Below, piece by piece: positions 1 to 8,553 of a DNA stretch of 39,868 nucleotides (positions are counted from its first letter, which is position 1; each line of letters opens with the position of its first letter). The translations under genes and the position numbers were made by a program. This DNA comes from Sulfurospirillum diekertiae (GTDB lineage Bacteria > Campylobacterota > Campylobacteria > Campylobacterales > Sulfurospirillaceae): contig NZ_CP059996.1 in assembly GCF_011769985.2 (NCBI RefSeq), positions 1-39,868 of the forward strand, written 5' to 3'. The notes under the pieces were generated by a model that was not told the origin of the DNA, did no database searches, and worked only from the letters and a program-made list of their open reading frames with translations.

Positions 1-1086
1 GTGAATGAATGGAAAAAAGAGTTTAAAGACGAAGAGGGGGTAATACATGGCATTGTGATTGCCAAAAGCTATGAAGCCAAAACGTATAAAATAAAAACAG
101 GCACCTCATTAAGAGATGCTCTTGTCATGTGCCCAGGTCTTATCGTGCTTCCGAGTGACCATCTCTTTTACCAAATGCTCTCCTTTAAACTCAAAGCCTA
201 CCTTGAAACCAAAATCCCCCTCTTAGAGCAATACAGCATTGATGAGTTTTTTGGAGATGTGGGTGGCTGGGTAGAAGAGGAAAATACCTTAGCCTTTATC
301 CAAGCCTTACAACAAGAGATTTTAGAACGCTTTGATTTGCCTATCTCCATTGCTGCGAGTAAAAGCAAATGGATTGCAAAGCTTGCTACCGATACCATTA
401 AGCCTTATGGGACGAAAGTGATTGAAGCTCATGAAGTCAGTACCTTTACAGACCCCATAAAAATAGAGGATTTCCCAGGAATTGGAAGAGCGATAGAGCG
501 GCGGTTAAAAAGCTATGGCGCAGAAACACTGGGAGATGCCAAACGCATGCAACGACTCTTTGAGTCCTATGGAAAAACAGGCAAAGAGCTCTATCTAAAA
601 ATCTTAGGAGAAGACAACGAACCCGTTCATCCTTCCAGAGAGCGAAAAGGCATTGGTATCAGTCGTAACTTTGCAGCCATTGGAGAGAGGGAAGAGTTAA
701 AACGCAGAGTGCTGATACTCTCACGGTATCTAAGCTACACCATCAGTAAACTAGGACTCAATCCCACCACCTTTTATATGAAGCTGCGTTACCAATACGG
801 CACCAAGTCTGCTAAATCTATCACCCATGATCGGTTATTCAATGAAGCTTTCTTTATTGACCTTGCCCAAAGCCTCTTTGATGAACTGGACACTCATCCT
901 CATTATAAGATTCACTACATTGGCTTGGGGGCGAGTAATTGCACAGGGGTTCATAAGCGTAAAAGCTTTTCGATTCTTGAGATTGAAAAGGATACCAAAC
1001 ATGCCAAACTCACCCATGGGCTTATGAAAATCAGGGATAAGTATGGGGTGGATATGATTGGGTATGGAAGGGAGAGGGTAGGGTAA
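1..1086 (+). CDS. Y-family DNA polymerase (UmuC/DinB-like), main part of copy 1; gene wraps the window ends
   Basis: This is the C-terminal 361 codons of a translesion polymerase. Its first 69 codons are at 39662-39868, and joining the ends gives 430 aa in frame, equal to the full copy at 19191-20483. The catalytic motif SIDEF is present (residues 148-152 of the joined protein), followed by the thumb and little-finger regions. The enzyme family inserts nucleotides opposite damaged bases and is normally SOS-induced. It differs from copy 2 by only a few residues, for example SIDEFFGDVGG here and SIDEFWGDIGG there. It is divergent from the S24 repressor gene at 38904-39560, a umuDC-like pairing. 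The apparent GTG at base 1 is an internal valine codon, not a start. Confidence 0.9.
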   Translation: MNEWKKEFKDEEGVIHGIVIAKSYEAKTYKIKTGTSLRDALVMCPGLIVLPSDHLFYQMLSFKLKAYLETKIPLLEQYSIDEFFGDVGGWVEEENTLAFIQALQQEILERFDLPISIAASKSKWIAKLATDTIKPYGTKVIEAHEVSTFTDPIKIEDFPGIGRAIERRLKSYGAETLGDAKRMQRLFESYGKTGKELYLKILGEDNEPVHPSRERKGIGISRNFAAIGEREELKRRVLILSRYLSYTISKLGLNPTTFYMKLRYQYGTKSAKSITHDRLFNEAFFIDLAQSLFDELDTHPHYKIHYIGLGASNCTGVHKRKSFSILEIEKDTKHAKLTHGLMKIRDKYGVDMIGYGRERVG

Positions 1087-1691
1087 GCCTCAAGTCGATT
1101 CACGGTGAGGCTACGAGATCAAAGCCGAGTCACACGGCTACTGATAAACAGTACGGACATATTCTCTTTGATAGTAAAAGTATAGCAAAAATAGAGGATA
1201 TGGCAGACCAAAAACTGCCACGAACTTTACGGTTGTCGCCTAGTGCCCGAGAAATCTCGTCCTTTAGCTCACGTCCGAAACCGCACTCCGATGGTTTTAA
1301 GAATAACATTATAGCAAAAAATAGAGGTAGGGTCGCCCTACCCTACACTTCAACCTAGCCAAAAGCTACCTGAACAAGGCGATGGTGCATTTGCACTTTC
1401 TCTAGTTGGCGAGGACGCCTTGCTGCAATCAAAGATGTGCCACAATGCTCTACGTCCGAAACGATTTCCTCGTACATTAAAATTGTACCACAAAAGAGTC
1501 TAATATATGGATTGAATTAATTGATTAAATGCTATATCATTTGATATACTTTCGCTAGGGGCTGACGAAGGAGTAGAGTGGAACTTAGCCTCATCACTCG
1601 CTGTAACTCCTTCGGTGCGTAACTCTCTTAAATAATAAATCACACTAATAAATATTATATAATACTTTCCATCTTTCCAAAAAGTAGGACT
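1087..1691. other. 605-bp gene-free region with repeated promoter-like and RNA-like motifs
   Basis: No convincing gene is visible. Two related units can be seen. TATAGCAAAAATAGAGG occurs at 1181-1197 and, with one extra A, at 1310-1327; read on the minus strand each gives a T-rich tract followed by GCTATAAT or GCTATACT, like a Campylobacterota sigma-70 promoter. The motif GCTC(T)ACGTCCGAAAC occurs at 1267-1281 and 1447-1462. Short stems include TGGCAG/CTGCCA (about 1201-1220), CGAG/CTCG (about 1249-1260), AAGGCG/CGCCTT (about 1375-1414) and a nested CGAAGGAGT/ACTCCTTCG (about 1567-1615). Minus-strand ORFs of 59 aa (1130-1309) and 40 aa (1355-1477) exist but lack ribosome binding sites and read the shared motif in different frames. 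Small RNAs are possible. Confidence 0.4.
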
Positions 1692-2590
1692 ATGCGCTAT
1701 ATTGGCTCAAAACGCTCGCTTATGCCTTTCATAAAAGAAACGATTCACTCTGTGGTTGGTCACGATTTATCGCAATCTATTTTTTGTGATTTATTTGCAG
1801 GAACGGGCGCGGTTGGTTGTGCTTTTAAAAAAGAGGTGAAGCAAGTCATTAGCAATGACATTGAACACTACAGCTATGTCCTCAATAAAAACTACATTGA
1901 AAATCATCTCCCACTCTTACATGTAAGCTCTCTCATCGATGAACTCAATCAAGCCTTACATGTAGAGGGTTTTATTTATCAGCATTATTGTACTGGCTCA
2001 GGAAGTGGGCGTTTGTATTTTAGTGACGATAACGCTAAAAAAATTGACGCTATACGCCTTAAAATTGAAGAGTGGAAGAGAATAGGGCGCATTGGTGCGT
2101 CAATGTATTATTTTTTACTGGCTTCCTTGCTTGAATCTGCTGATAGGGTTGCCAATACTGCTTCGATGTACGGTTCTTTTCTAAAAACGCTCAAACCCAC
2201 TGCCAAAGCTACGCTAGAACTTAAACCCGCCTATTTTCAGATTAACGATAACTCACATGTAGTCTATCAAGAAGATGCCAACGCGCTTATTCAATCCATC
2301 AGTGGAGATATTCTCTATCTTGACCCACCGTACAATTTTAGACACTATGGTGCGTACTATCACTTACTTAACACGATTGCAACTTATGATGACTTTATCC
2401 CCAAGGGCAAGAGTGGTCTTCGTACATGTAAGACCAGTTCTTACTGTCTCAAAAAAAGCGTACATGTAGCCTTTGAAGAGCTTATCTCAAATGCACAATT
2501 CAAATACATCTTTGTAAGCTACAATAACGAGGGCTACATGAGCCAAGAGGAGATAGAAGCGATTATGTCAAGCTATGGACGATACAGTGT
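1692..2590 (+). pseudogene. D12-class DNA adenine-N6 methyltransferase, 5' part, split by IS21
   Basis: The product begins MRYIGSKRSL and carries the AdoMet-binding motif FAGTG (residues 35-39) and the catalytic DPPY (about residue 210), as in D12-class (Dam/DpnM-like) N6-adenine methylases. After codon 299 the frame runs into the left end of the IS21-family element at 2591 and reads on to a stop at 2732, giving a 346-aa product with a foreign tail. Removing 2591-4695 and one AGTGT target copy rejoins it to 4701-4803 as a 333-aa protein ending in LHVVVKD. The core motifs survive, so partial activity cannot be excluded, but the C-terminus is lost. Its recognition sequence cannot be read from the DNA. 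Confidence 0.85.
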
Positions 2591-2715
2591 TGTCAAACGA
2601 ACTGCTAAACTGGTCAGTAGAAAATGTAATTTGAGAGTTGCATTTTTATTTAAAACCTTAAAGAACCAAGTTAAATTGGTTAAACTCCATTTTCAAATTT
2701 TTGGAAAGGAGTTGA

Positions 2716-3828
2716 GTGTTAAAAAAAGGTGAAATTAAAATGATAAAGAAGTTTTTAGCTGAAGGTTTTAGTAAAAGTGCCATTGCTAGAAAGTTAGGTA
2801 TTTCAAGAGAAACTGTAAGGCGCTATGCCAATCTTCCAGATGATTATATTCCCCATATCAATAGACCTCCTGTGATTAACAGTGTTGATCCTTATTTGCC
2901 ACATATTGCCAAGATGTTAGAGACGGCAGAGCAGCAGAAAAGTGAAATACCATTAACTGTTATTTACGAAGAGATTAAGAAGCTAGGATACGATGGAAGT
3001 CTGAGGTGGCTTCAACAAGTCATACTAAGATATGAGCTTAGAGCTCGAGCCAAATTAGATGAGCCTATTATACGCTTTGAAACCAAACCAGCCCAGCAAA
3101 TGCAGGTCGACTGGGTAGAGTTTCCCAAGGATAATTTATCCGCCTTTGTGGCGACGATGGGTTACTCTAGGGCATCTTATGTGGAATACGTTAATAATGA
3201 GAAGATTGAGACCTTAATAGGGTGCCATATGAACGCTTTTGCCTACTTTGGCGGTGTTTCTAGGAACTGTCTCTATGACAATATGAAAACGGTTATATTG
3301 TCGCGCAATGACTATAGCAAAGGTGATCATAGATTCAATCCCTTGTTTGCTGACTTTGCTAAACATTGTGGATTCAGTATCAAAGTATGCAAACCCTATC
3401 GTGCTAAGACCAAAGGAAAAGTTGAGAGATTTAACCATTATCTGCGGTATAACTTTCACAATGGATTACGGGTGCGACTCTCTATGAAACATTACACATT
3501 AACGCTTGATAATGCAAATGCGGAAGTTCTAAAATGGTTGGACAATACCGCCAATAAACGCATCCACCAAACGACATTACAGATGCCATTTGAGTTGTTA
3601 GCACAGGAGCAGTTACAGCTACTTCCTGTGCCTAAAGCCTATCAAGGAATCCACCCTAAAGCTTTGATTGAAAGTGTAGCTAAAAAATATTCCCCAATCA
3701 ATTCTCACAAAGACTTGGAAAAATTATATATCCCCAATAGAGACATTCAATGTTACGATGAGTTTATACCCATGGTTGCAAACATCATCCTTCCTGTTGG
3801 ATTTTATGGTGGTGCATTATGGAGTTAG
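2716..3828 (+). CDS. istA: IS21-family transposase IstA
   Basis: This 370-aa protein has an N-terminal helix-turn-helix (SKSAIARKLGISRETVRRY, about residues 18-36) and an rve-type integrase core with QMQVDWVEF, LYDNMK and KGKVERFNHYLR carrying the DDE acidic residues. IstA catalyses cut-and-paste strand transfer of the element. The GTG start at 2716 is preceded by GGAAAGGAG, a strong Shine-Dalgarno. The end overlaps istB by 10 bases, typical of translationally coupled IS21 genes. No frameshift is seen, so it is probably active. Confidence 0.93.
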   Translation: MLKKGEIKMIKKFLAEGFSKSAIARKLGISRETVRRYANLPDDYIPHINRPPVINSVDPYLPHIAKMLETAEQQKSEIPLTVIYEEIKKLGYDGSLRWLQQVILRYELRARAKLDEPIIRFETKPAQQMQVDWVEFPKDNLSAFVATMGYSRASYVEYVNNEKIETLIGCHMNAFAYFGGVSRNCLYDNMKTVILSRNDYSKGDHRFNPLFADFAKHCGFSIKVCKPYRAKTKGKVERFNHYLRYNFHNGLRVRLSMKHYTLTLDNANAEVLKWLDNTANKRIHQTTLQMPFELLAQEQLQLLPVPKAYQGIHPKALIESVAKKYSPINSHKDLEKLYIPNRDIQCYDEFIPMVANIILPVGFYGGALWS

Positions 3829-4637
3829 ATACCTCTATCGATGAGTTATGTAAAGAACTCAAGCTCTCTATCATAGGCGAAAAATATCATGATATTGCCA
3901 GTATGGCAGCTAAAGAGAATTGGCAATATACACAGTTCTTGGAGGAGGTATTACGAGTGGAAGTAGATAATAGACTAGGAAGGTCTAAAAATATGTTGAC
4001 CAAACTCGCAGGATTCCCAGTTATTAAGACATTAGAGCAGTTTGATTACACTTTCTCCGTTGGCGTGAACCGTAAACAGATTGAAGAACTCTCAAGCCTA
4101 ATATTTGTTAAAAAGTATGAGAACATCATCCTCTTAGGTGAAAGTGGTGTGGGTAAAACACATCTTGCTATTGCGCTAGCACTCAAAGCGGTGCAACATC
4201 GCTATAAAGTAAGATTTACCACCATAAGTGAGCTTTTAAGTAATGCAAATAGAGCCAAAAAAGAGAAAAAATATGATAGCTTCTTGAAATCTATCGCCTC
4301 TCCATCGGTACTTGTCATTGATGAGATTGGATATTTCAATATGAGCAAAGAAGAAGCCAATCACTTTTTTCAAATTATTTCTAAACGCTATGAAAAAAGC
4401 TCTACCATTTTTACTTCAAATCTTGTATTTAGTAAATGGGTTCAAGTCTTTGCAGGAGATAAAATCGTTACAACCGCTATATTAGATCGAGTGTTACATC
4501 ACTCACATATCATCAATATTCAAGGAGATAGCTACCGACTTAAAGAGAAGAAACAAACAGGAGTTTTACACTCAGAAATCTATAAGTTTGAAGCTAAATC
4601 TTCAAACATAGAAGGTCAAAATCAAGAGGTGGTTTAA
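3819..4637 (+). CDS. istB: IS21-family helper ATPase IstB
   Basis: This 272-aa AAA+ ATPase resembles DnaC. The Walker A motif is GESGVGKTH (about residues 107-115) and the Walker B motif is VLVIDEIGYF. IstB loads on target DNA and recruits and stimulates IstA. It starts inside the istA 3' end. The C-terminal tail GVLHSEIYKFEAKSSN is duplicated in the remnant at 29665-29760, which identifies that remnant as a second copy of this element. Confidence 0.93.
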   Translation: MELDTSIDELCKELKLSIIGEKYHDIASMAAKENWQYTQFLEEVLRVEVDNRLGRSKNMLTKLAGFPVIKTLEQFDYTFSVGVNRKQIEELSSLIFVKKYENIILLGESGVGKTHLAIALALKAVQHRYKVRFTTISELLSNANRAKKEKKYDSFLKSIASPSVLVIDEIGYFNMSKEEANHFFQIISKRYEKSSTIFTSNLVFSKWVQVFAGDKIVTTAILDRVLHHSHIINIQGDSYRLKEKKQTGVLHSEIYKFEAKSSNIEGQNQEVV

Positions 4638-4695
4638 GTTTCAATTCGCAACTTTTTTACACTAAAAACTGACCAGTTCTGCGCTTCGCTTGACA

Positions 4696-4803
4696 AGTGT
4701 TGTAAAATCCGATTATAAGCGTTTTAATCCCAATAATGTACGCACGCAAGATAAAGTAAGGCAAGTTACTTCTGAATGCTTACATGTAGTGGTGAAAGAT
4801 TAG
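4696..4803 (+). pseudogene. 3' end of the split DNA adenine methyltransferase
   Basis: These bases hold the second AGTGT target copy (4696-4700) and the last 34 codons of the methylase gene, beginning VKSDYKRFN, a typical D12-class C-terminal motif, and ending LHVVVKD then TAG. In the joined gene the reading is YSVVKSDYKRFNPNN, in frame and biologically sensible. The stop overlaps by a few bases the stop of the convergent gene at 4800-5534. It has no start of its own and is presumably not translated. Confidence 0.85.
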
Positions 4804-5534
4804 TCAAAGTATTTTACTTTCAAAACTTTTTCAATTTCTGTGGCTAATAGTAAAATATTGCTAATGCTCACTTCTTTTGGAACATTAGTCACGATATGGT
4901 CTTTGATATATTCAAAGCTTTTAATTTCAATTCCAAAACGCTTACATACCAAGTAAGCGACTGATTCAGCCATGATTTCATTAATATTTTTAATATGTTC
5001 TAGTTTCGAAGGATGAGAGGCTTTTACAACAACATGACCTAAACGGATATGTGCGATCTCATGAACCAACGTAACAAACTTCCTTTTTTCATCAAGGCGT
5101 ACATTTAATTGGATATTACCATAGCCATCTTGATCAGGACTTGCCATGCCATCTATCGACATTAAAATATTTGGGCGAATTTTAATACTTTTGTCTCTAT
5201 AGTACTTTATGAGCTTATCTGTAAAGTCATTACAAAACTCTCGTTGATTTTTAAAGAGCATTTCATTTCCAAAGAGTGTTCCTGCCCCTTGTGTATCACT
5301 GATATCAAACACAAAATCAATGGCATCAAATGGTTTTTGAATGGCGTAGGCTCTAGCATCCTGTTTAATGCCAAGGTTTAACTTCTTCCACTGTTTGGCT
5401 GTAGCAATAATTGATAGATTGGGGTTTTGTACAAAAGCGGTAAAACAGTTTAACATTGAGAGATGAAAATTTCTAGCAATAAATTCAAGCATTATAAGGT
5501 ACATGTGCGTCTCTTTTATCCATGGGAGACGCAC
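4800..5534 (-). CDS. ArdC-like antirestriction / ImmA-IrrE-type zinc metallopeptidase
   Basis: The N-terminal part (FIARNFHLSMLNCFTAF through KQWKKLNLGIKQDARAYAI) matches the ArdC N-terminal ssDNA-binding pattern. The C-terminal half has the zinc motif HEIAH followed by a downstream glutamate region, as in ArdC and ImmA/IrrE peptidases. ArdC-type proteins protect incoming plasmid DNA from restriction. The protein is shorter at the N-terminus than usual ArdC forms (244 aa). The GTG at 5534 lies within an inverted repeat, and ATG 5504 (MYLIMLEF) is an alternative start. It is convergent with, and overlaps, the methylase 3' end. The role is inferred from the family. Confidence 0.7.
   Translation of the reverse strand: MRLPWIKETHMYLIMLEFIARNFHLSMLNCFTAFVQNPNLSIIATAKQWKKLNLGIKQDARAYAIQKPFDAIDFVFDISDTQGAGTLFGNEMLFKNQREFCNDFTDKLIKYYRDKSIKIRPNILMSIDGMASPDQDGYGNIQLNVRLDEKRKFVTLVHEIAHIRLGHVVVKASHPSKLEHIKNINEIMAESVAYLVCKRFGIEIKSFEYIKDHIVTNVPKEVSISNILLLATEIEKVLKVKYFD
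5505..5534. repeat. Inverted repeat GTGCGTCTC/GAGACGCAC at the start of the ArdC-like gene
   Basis: Two perfect 9-bp arms (5505-5513 and 5526-5534) are separated by 12 bp. The repeat spans the two candidate start codons of the minus-strand gene, so it may be an operator or an mRNA hairpin that hides the start. This is seen directly; its function is unknown. Confidence 0.55.
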
Positions 5535-5592
5535 GCTTAGGTTGTCAATTTCTTTTATGGTGTATGAATTAATTGTTTTTCCTTAAGAAAAA

Positions 5593-5808
5593 TTAGAATA
5601 CCTTTGTTACTTTAAACTCTTTTTCAATCCCATCAATTTTTAGAAAACTTCCATTTGTAGAATTTATTATGGTTACATTTGGACTGTACGCATAATGGTA
5701 TTCATAAAAATATTCAGCCTGTTTATATTTTTCTCCATTTGTTAATTCGATAATCGTATCGCCTTTGAAACCTTCAAAAGCACCTTGTATCTGTGATGTT
5801 ATAGCCAT
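5593..5808 (-). CDS. Conserved small protein of unknown function (71 aa)
   Basis: The start chosen is ATG 5808 (MAITSQIQGAFEGFKGD), because AGGAGG lies 5 bases upstream; a longer reading frame to 5904 runs into the IS5 left end and is not credible. The sequence contains the pattern YEYHYAYSPNVTI and a beta-rich layout (GDTIIELTNGEKYKQ, FLKIDGI) that I recall from widespread small uncharacterised proteins, which often begin with a similar G.FEG..GDTI segment. No catalytic motif is seen. A TATAAT-like -10 (about 5839-5844, read on the minus strand) lies upstream, and the IS5 insertion at 5852 probably removed or replaced its -35 region. Confidence 0.7.
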   Translation of the reverse strand: MAITSQIQGAFEGFKGDTIIELTNGEKYKQAEYFYEYHYAYSPNVTIINSTNGSFLKIDGIEKEFKVTKVF

Positions 5809-5851
5809 GTTATCCTCCATTGATTTTGATGATAACCGATTATAACTATTT

Positions 5852-7374
5852 AGTCGCCCCTGAAAAACCACAAAAATCCCTAGATTCAGGGCTTTCATAG
5901 TCATTTTAGAGTATAATTTCGACCATAAACAAGGGGGTTACCCCTCTATTTCTGGTCGAAAAGGATCTCTTTGCTGCCGAAAATGACACCTACAAATCAA
6001 CCCAATCTTTTCTATGGTTCCTTAATGGATATGTTAGATAGGAATGATCCACTGATTGCTTTGGCTGATGTGATTGATTGGAATAAAATAGAAGAGGCAT
6101 TGCGTGGATATTACTGTATGGACAAAGGAAGACCGGCTAAACCTTTGCGTTTGATGGCAGGATTATTGATGCTCAAATATTTGGAGAATCTCTCTGATGA
6201 GAATGTGGTCGTGCAATGGAAACGAAATCCTTATTATCAATACTTCTGTGGGCTCAGTGATTACCAATGTGGCTTACCTTGTGATGCAACAGAATTGGTA
6301 AAGTTTCGTAATCGTATTGGTCAAGGAGGTATAGATGCCATCTTTGGTGCCAGTGTGGCATTACACCCTGAAGCATCCAATGAATCGCATGTCATTATTG
6401 ACTCCACTGCCCAAGAGAAGCATATCACTTATCCCACCGATGGTAAACTTGCCATTAAGATGATTCACGCATTGCATAAGATTGCAAAGAGGGAAGGTAT
6501 TGCACTACGACGTACCTACCTCAAAGAGATAAAAGAGCATCGTATCACCTTACGCTTCTTTAGACATCCCAAGAAGAAGCACAAAGCACGCAGTGCTATG
6601 AAACGTTTACGCACCATTGCAGGAATAGTGATGCGTGATATGCAAAGAAGTTTTACACTAGAACAAATAGCATTCTACGCTGAACAATTTTCACTTTACA
6701 CAAAGGTACTTTTACAAAAAAGAAGCGATAAGGATAAAATCTACTCCTTGCATGAACCTCACATTTATGCCATGGCAAAAGGGAAAGATCATAAAAGCTA
6801 TGAATTTGGTGTTAAGGCTTCTGTTGTCACCACCTACACGCATGGGATTGTGGTAGGAGCAGTCGCCCATGAGAGCAATGAACACGATTCTAAAACATTG
6901 AAGGCTGTCCTGACCCATGCGTCCACACACAGACACACACCTATCCAAAGGGCAACGTGTGATAGAGGATACCGTGGCATTAAAGAGGTCAACACCACAC
7001 ATATTTGCATCCCCGGTATTCATTTAAAACGTGACACGAAAGAAGAAAAAGAACACAAGAGAAAACAGTTTAGACGTAGAGCTGCCATAGAGCCTACCAT
7101 TGGACATCTCAAACATGACCACAGAATGGCACGAAACTATCTTAAAGGCTTTATCGGAGATCAGATCAATCTACTCATGGCTGCATGTGCGTGGAATCTG
7201 AAAAAATGGATGAATCTCTTCATCCATGCTCTTTTTTTAGCAAAAGATTATAGGCAAATGATGGTGAGTATAGGGTATATGAAACTCTATTGGTCTGTGT
7301 GGATTTGGCTTGGGTTGACTCAAAGAGAAAGCAGGCTATAATTTGTGATGTTTTTGAGTTTTTCAGGCTCGACT
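5852..7374 (+). mobile_element. Complete IS5-family insertion sequence, 1,523 bp
   Basis: The terminal inverted repeats read AGTCG.(C/G)CCTGAAAAAC at both ends (5852 onward, and the reverse complement ending at 7374). A 4-bp target duplication ATTT lies at 5848-5851 and 7375-7378. It contains one full transposase gene. A G/C hairpin (GGGGGTTACCCC, about 5933-5944) near the left end may block read-in transcription. A truncated second copy lies at 25488-26509 in the opposite orientation. Confidence 0.88.
5971..7341 (+). CDS. IS5-family DDE transposase
   Basis: This 456-aa transposase has an N-terminal DUF772-type segment (KIEEALRGYYCMDKGRPAKP) and a DDE core: IIDSTAQEKHI, TCDRGYRGIKE and AAIEPTIGHLKHD. 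The RR..IEPTIGHLK block is the conserved C-terminal E region of IS5 transposases. The TTG start has AAGGA at good spacing; ATG 5983 is the alternative. No frameshift is seen, so it is likely active. From residue 129 (VALHPEAS) onward it is identical to the C-terminal part of the chimeric ORF at 25521-27014. Confidence 0.92.
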   Translation: MLPKMTPTNQPNLFYGSLMDMLDRNDPLIALADVIDWNKIEEALRGYYCMDKGRPAKPLRLMAGLLMLKYLENLSDENVVVQWKRNPYYQYFCGLSDYQCGLPCDATELVKFRNRIGQGGIDAIFGASVALHPEASNESHVIIDSTAQEKHITYPTDGKLAIKMIHALHKIAKREGIALRRTYLKEIKEHRITLRFFRHPKKKHKARSAMKRLRTIAGIVMRDMQRSFTLEQIAFYAEQFSLYTKVLLQKRSDKDKIYSLHEPHIYAMAKGKDHKSYEFGVKASVVTTYTHGIVVGAVAHESNEHDSKTLKAVLTHASTHRHTPIQRATCDRGYRGIKEVNTTHICIPGIHLKRDTKEEKEHKRKQFRRRAAIEPTIGHLKHDHRMARNYLKGFIGDQINLLMAACAWNLKKWMNLFIHALFLAKDYRQMMVSIGYMKLYWSVWIWLGLTQRESRL

Positions 7375-7417
7375 ATTTACAAAAGATAAGTCCATATTTT
7401 TCCAAAAAAATGGAAAC

Positions 7418-7903
7418 CTAATTTAATGCTTTAGAAAGTTTGTCTTTATAATCATGCTTATATAGAGATAAAAACTCACAGTCTTTATGCAAAGAAGCCC
7501 ATTTCTCACCTATAGGTTTTTTTGTATTTTCATACTCTGCAATACGGTCTTTCCCTTTATACTCAGCCACAATAGTCTTTCCATTTTTTAATTTCAATAT
7601 AAAATCAGGATAGAATTTATCAGTAGCTGTTTGTAACCAAAATGAATTAATCGGATCTCTAGCAATATTTCGTATCCATGTTAAAACACCATCAAGCGAA
7701 TCAATATAAAGTGCCACTTCAAATTCTTCTTCTGAATCAAATTTATCAAGATATTTATATTTGTGTTTTTTGAATCTTTCGCTCCTGTTATCAGGATTAG
7801 GTTTATAACTATTCGGTGAGAAATTGAAGCATATATTCGTGCTATTAGAAAAGGTTCCCCCGCTAAATAGATAATTAAAAGAGTTTACTTTTGAATTAAG
7901 TAT
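7418..7903 (-). pseudogene. C-terminal fragment of a type III restriction (Res)-like helicase-nuclease
   Basis: The frame is open from the IS982 boundary at 7903 down to TAG at 7418, about 161 codons, with no natural start. The visible sequence includes VNSFNYLFSGG, LTWIRN, SFWLQTATDKFYPDFI and IVAEYKG. The pair FYPDFI ... EYKG is the PD-(D/E)XK nuclease motif found at the end of type III Res subunits and related DEAD-box helicase nucleases. The ATPase part is absent from the window. A product could begin at an internal GTG (7717), giving 99 aa that keep the nuclease motif, but function is doubtful. Confidence 0.75.
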
Positions 7904-8267
7904 AACCCAAACTGCTAGTTAAACAGAAGAGCTTTTTTGTCATCACTAAGCTTCAAAAAGCAGTTGATAGCATACGCAGTGATGAAAAGTCTAAGCTTTG
8001 TTAAAAAGCCACCAATGGTTGTAGCCTTAATCACTTTACCAAACTTAGCAGTGATCATAGAAAAGGCAGTTTCAACACCTTTTCTAATTCTACGCTTGGT
8101 AAAATAATCTTCTGTATTTTCTCGTTGCATGTTGTTACGCCAATGGGTGAAAGTACAATCTCAAACTGTTTTAAAAAAGCTTCTAACTTTGATGAAACAT
8201 ACCCTTTATCTCCAATCGTGATTGATTTTTGGGGTAGATAGTGCATAAATTGATACCCCGCCGTAAC
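7904..8267 (-). mobile_element. IS982-family element, fragment holding the 3' half
   Basis: The outer end AACCCAAACTGCTAGTT is the inverse of the outer end of the other IS982 piece (26509-27088), so these are the two termini of one element. The inner edge is the 11-mer CCCGCCGTAAC (8257-8267), which is also the inner edge of the other piece (26509-26519). Together they rebuild one element with an 18.2-kb insertion. No obvious target duplication is seen outside the two termini. Confidence 0.85.
7915..8263 (-). pseudogene. IS982-family transposase, C-terminal half with frameshift
   Basis: Two overlapping frames continue one another. HYLPQKSITIGDKGYVSSKL ... FEIVLSPI is read to about 8140, then NMQRENTEDYFTKRRIRKG ... 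VETAFSMITAKFG in another frame to the stop at 7915. This matches the second half of IS982 transposases (GDKGY and VET..S motifs). The frameshift near CCCATTGGCGTAAC (about 8140-8155) means this copy was inactive even before it was split. The missing N-terminal half is encoded at 26509-27014. Confidence 0.85.
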
Positions 8268-8472
8268 TGAACAACTGAGTGCATCTGATCATTTAAACTA
8301 TTGGCAGTTTGGCTTTAATGCCATTATGGTAACAGATACTGCCTACTTTAGAAATCCAAACTATCATAAGAAAAGCGATACTCTAGATACATTGAATATA
8401 GAAAAGTTGAAATATGTTGTTGAAATAGTTGTAGATAGTATTAATAATTTTGCAAGGTTTAGGGCAATATGA
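8268..8472 (+). pseudogene. C-terminal fragment of an M28-family metallopeptidase
   Basis: Sixty-eight codons without a start, beginning EQLSASDHLNYWQFGFNAI and continuing VTDTAYFRNPNYHKKSDT, are the conserved zinc-site end of M28 aminopeptidases (SDH and the late H.K.DT segment). The fragment begins exactly at the breakpoint next to IS982. It marks the left end of the 18.2-kb block inserted into IS982. It is not expected to be functional. Confidence 0.8.
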
Positions 8473-8501
8473 ATAGAATGTTTTGCTTGCACAGCCTATT
8501 C

Positions 8502-8533
8502 TTGACAATTGTACATCAATTGATGTACAATTG
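8502..8533 (+). promoter_or_regulatory. dinJ-yafQ promoter with a 28-bp perfect palindromic operator
   Basis: A -35 TTGACA (8502-8507) and a -10 TACAAT (8526-8531) are spaced by 18 bp. A perfect palindrome with arms CAATTGTACATCAA and TTGATGTACAATTG occupies 8506-8533 and covers both boxes. This fits autorepression by the antitoxin or antitoxin-toxin complex. Confidence 0.8.
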
Positions 8534-8553
8534 ATAAAAAAGAGGAGGATTTT

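Larger units (their letters stand above)
2591..4695 (+). mobile_element. Intact IS21-family insertion sequence, 2,105 bp
   Basis: The ends are imperfect inverted repeats of 28 bp at 2591-2618 and 4668-4695, both beginning TGTCAA.CGAA and ending AACTGGTCAGT when read inward. A 5-bp direct repeat AGTGT (2586-2590 and 4696-4700) is the target duplication. The cargo is an istA/istB pair in overlapping frames. A right-end remnant of the same element lies at 29665-29821 and a shorter related end at 10440-10464, so the family has been active here before. The element interrupts the adenine methylase. Confidence 0.92.

Noticed and set aside
1130-1309. 59-aa minus-strand ORF (MLFLKPSECG...)
   Set aside because: It has no ribosome binding site, its ATG overlaps a promoter-like GCTATAAT, and the repeated DNA motif inside it is read in a different frame in the neighbouring 40-aa ORF.
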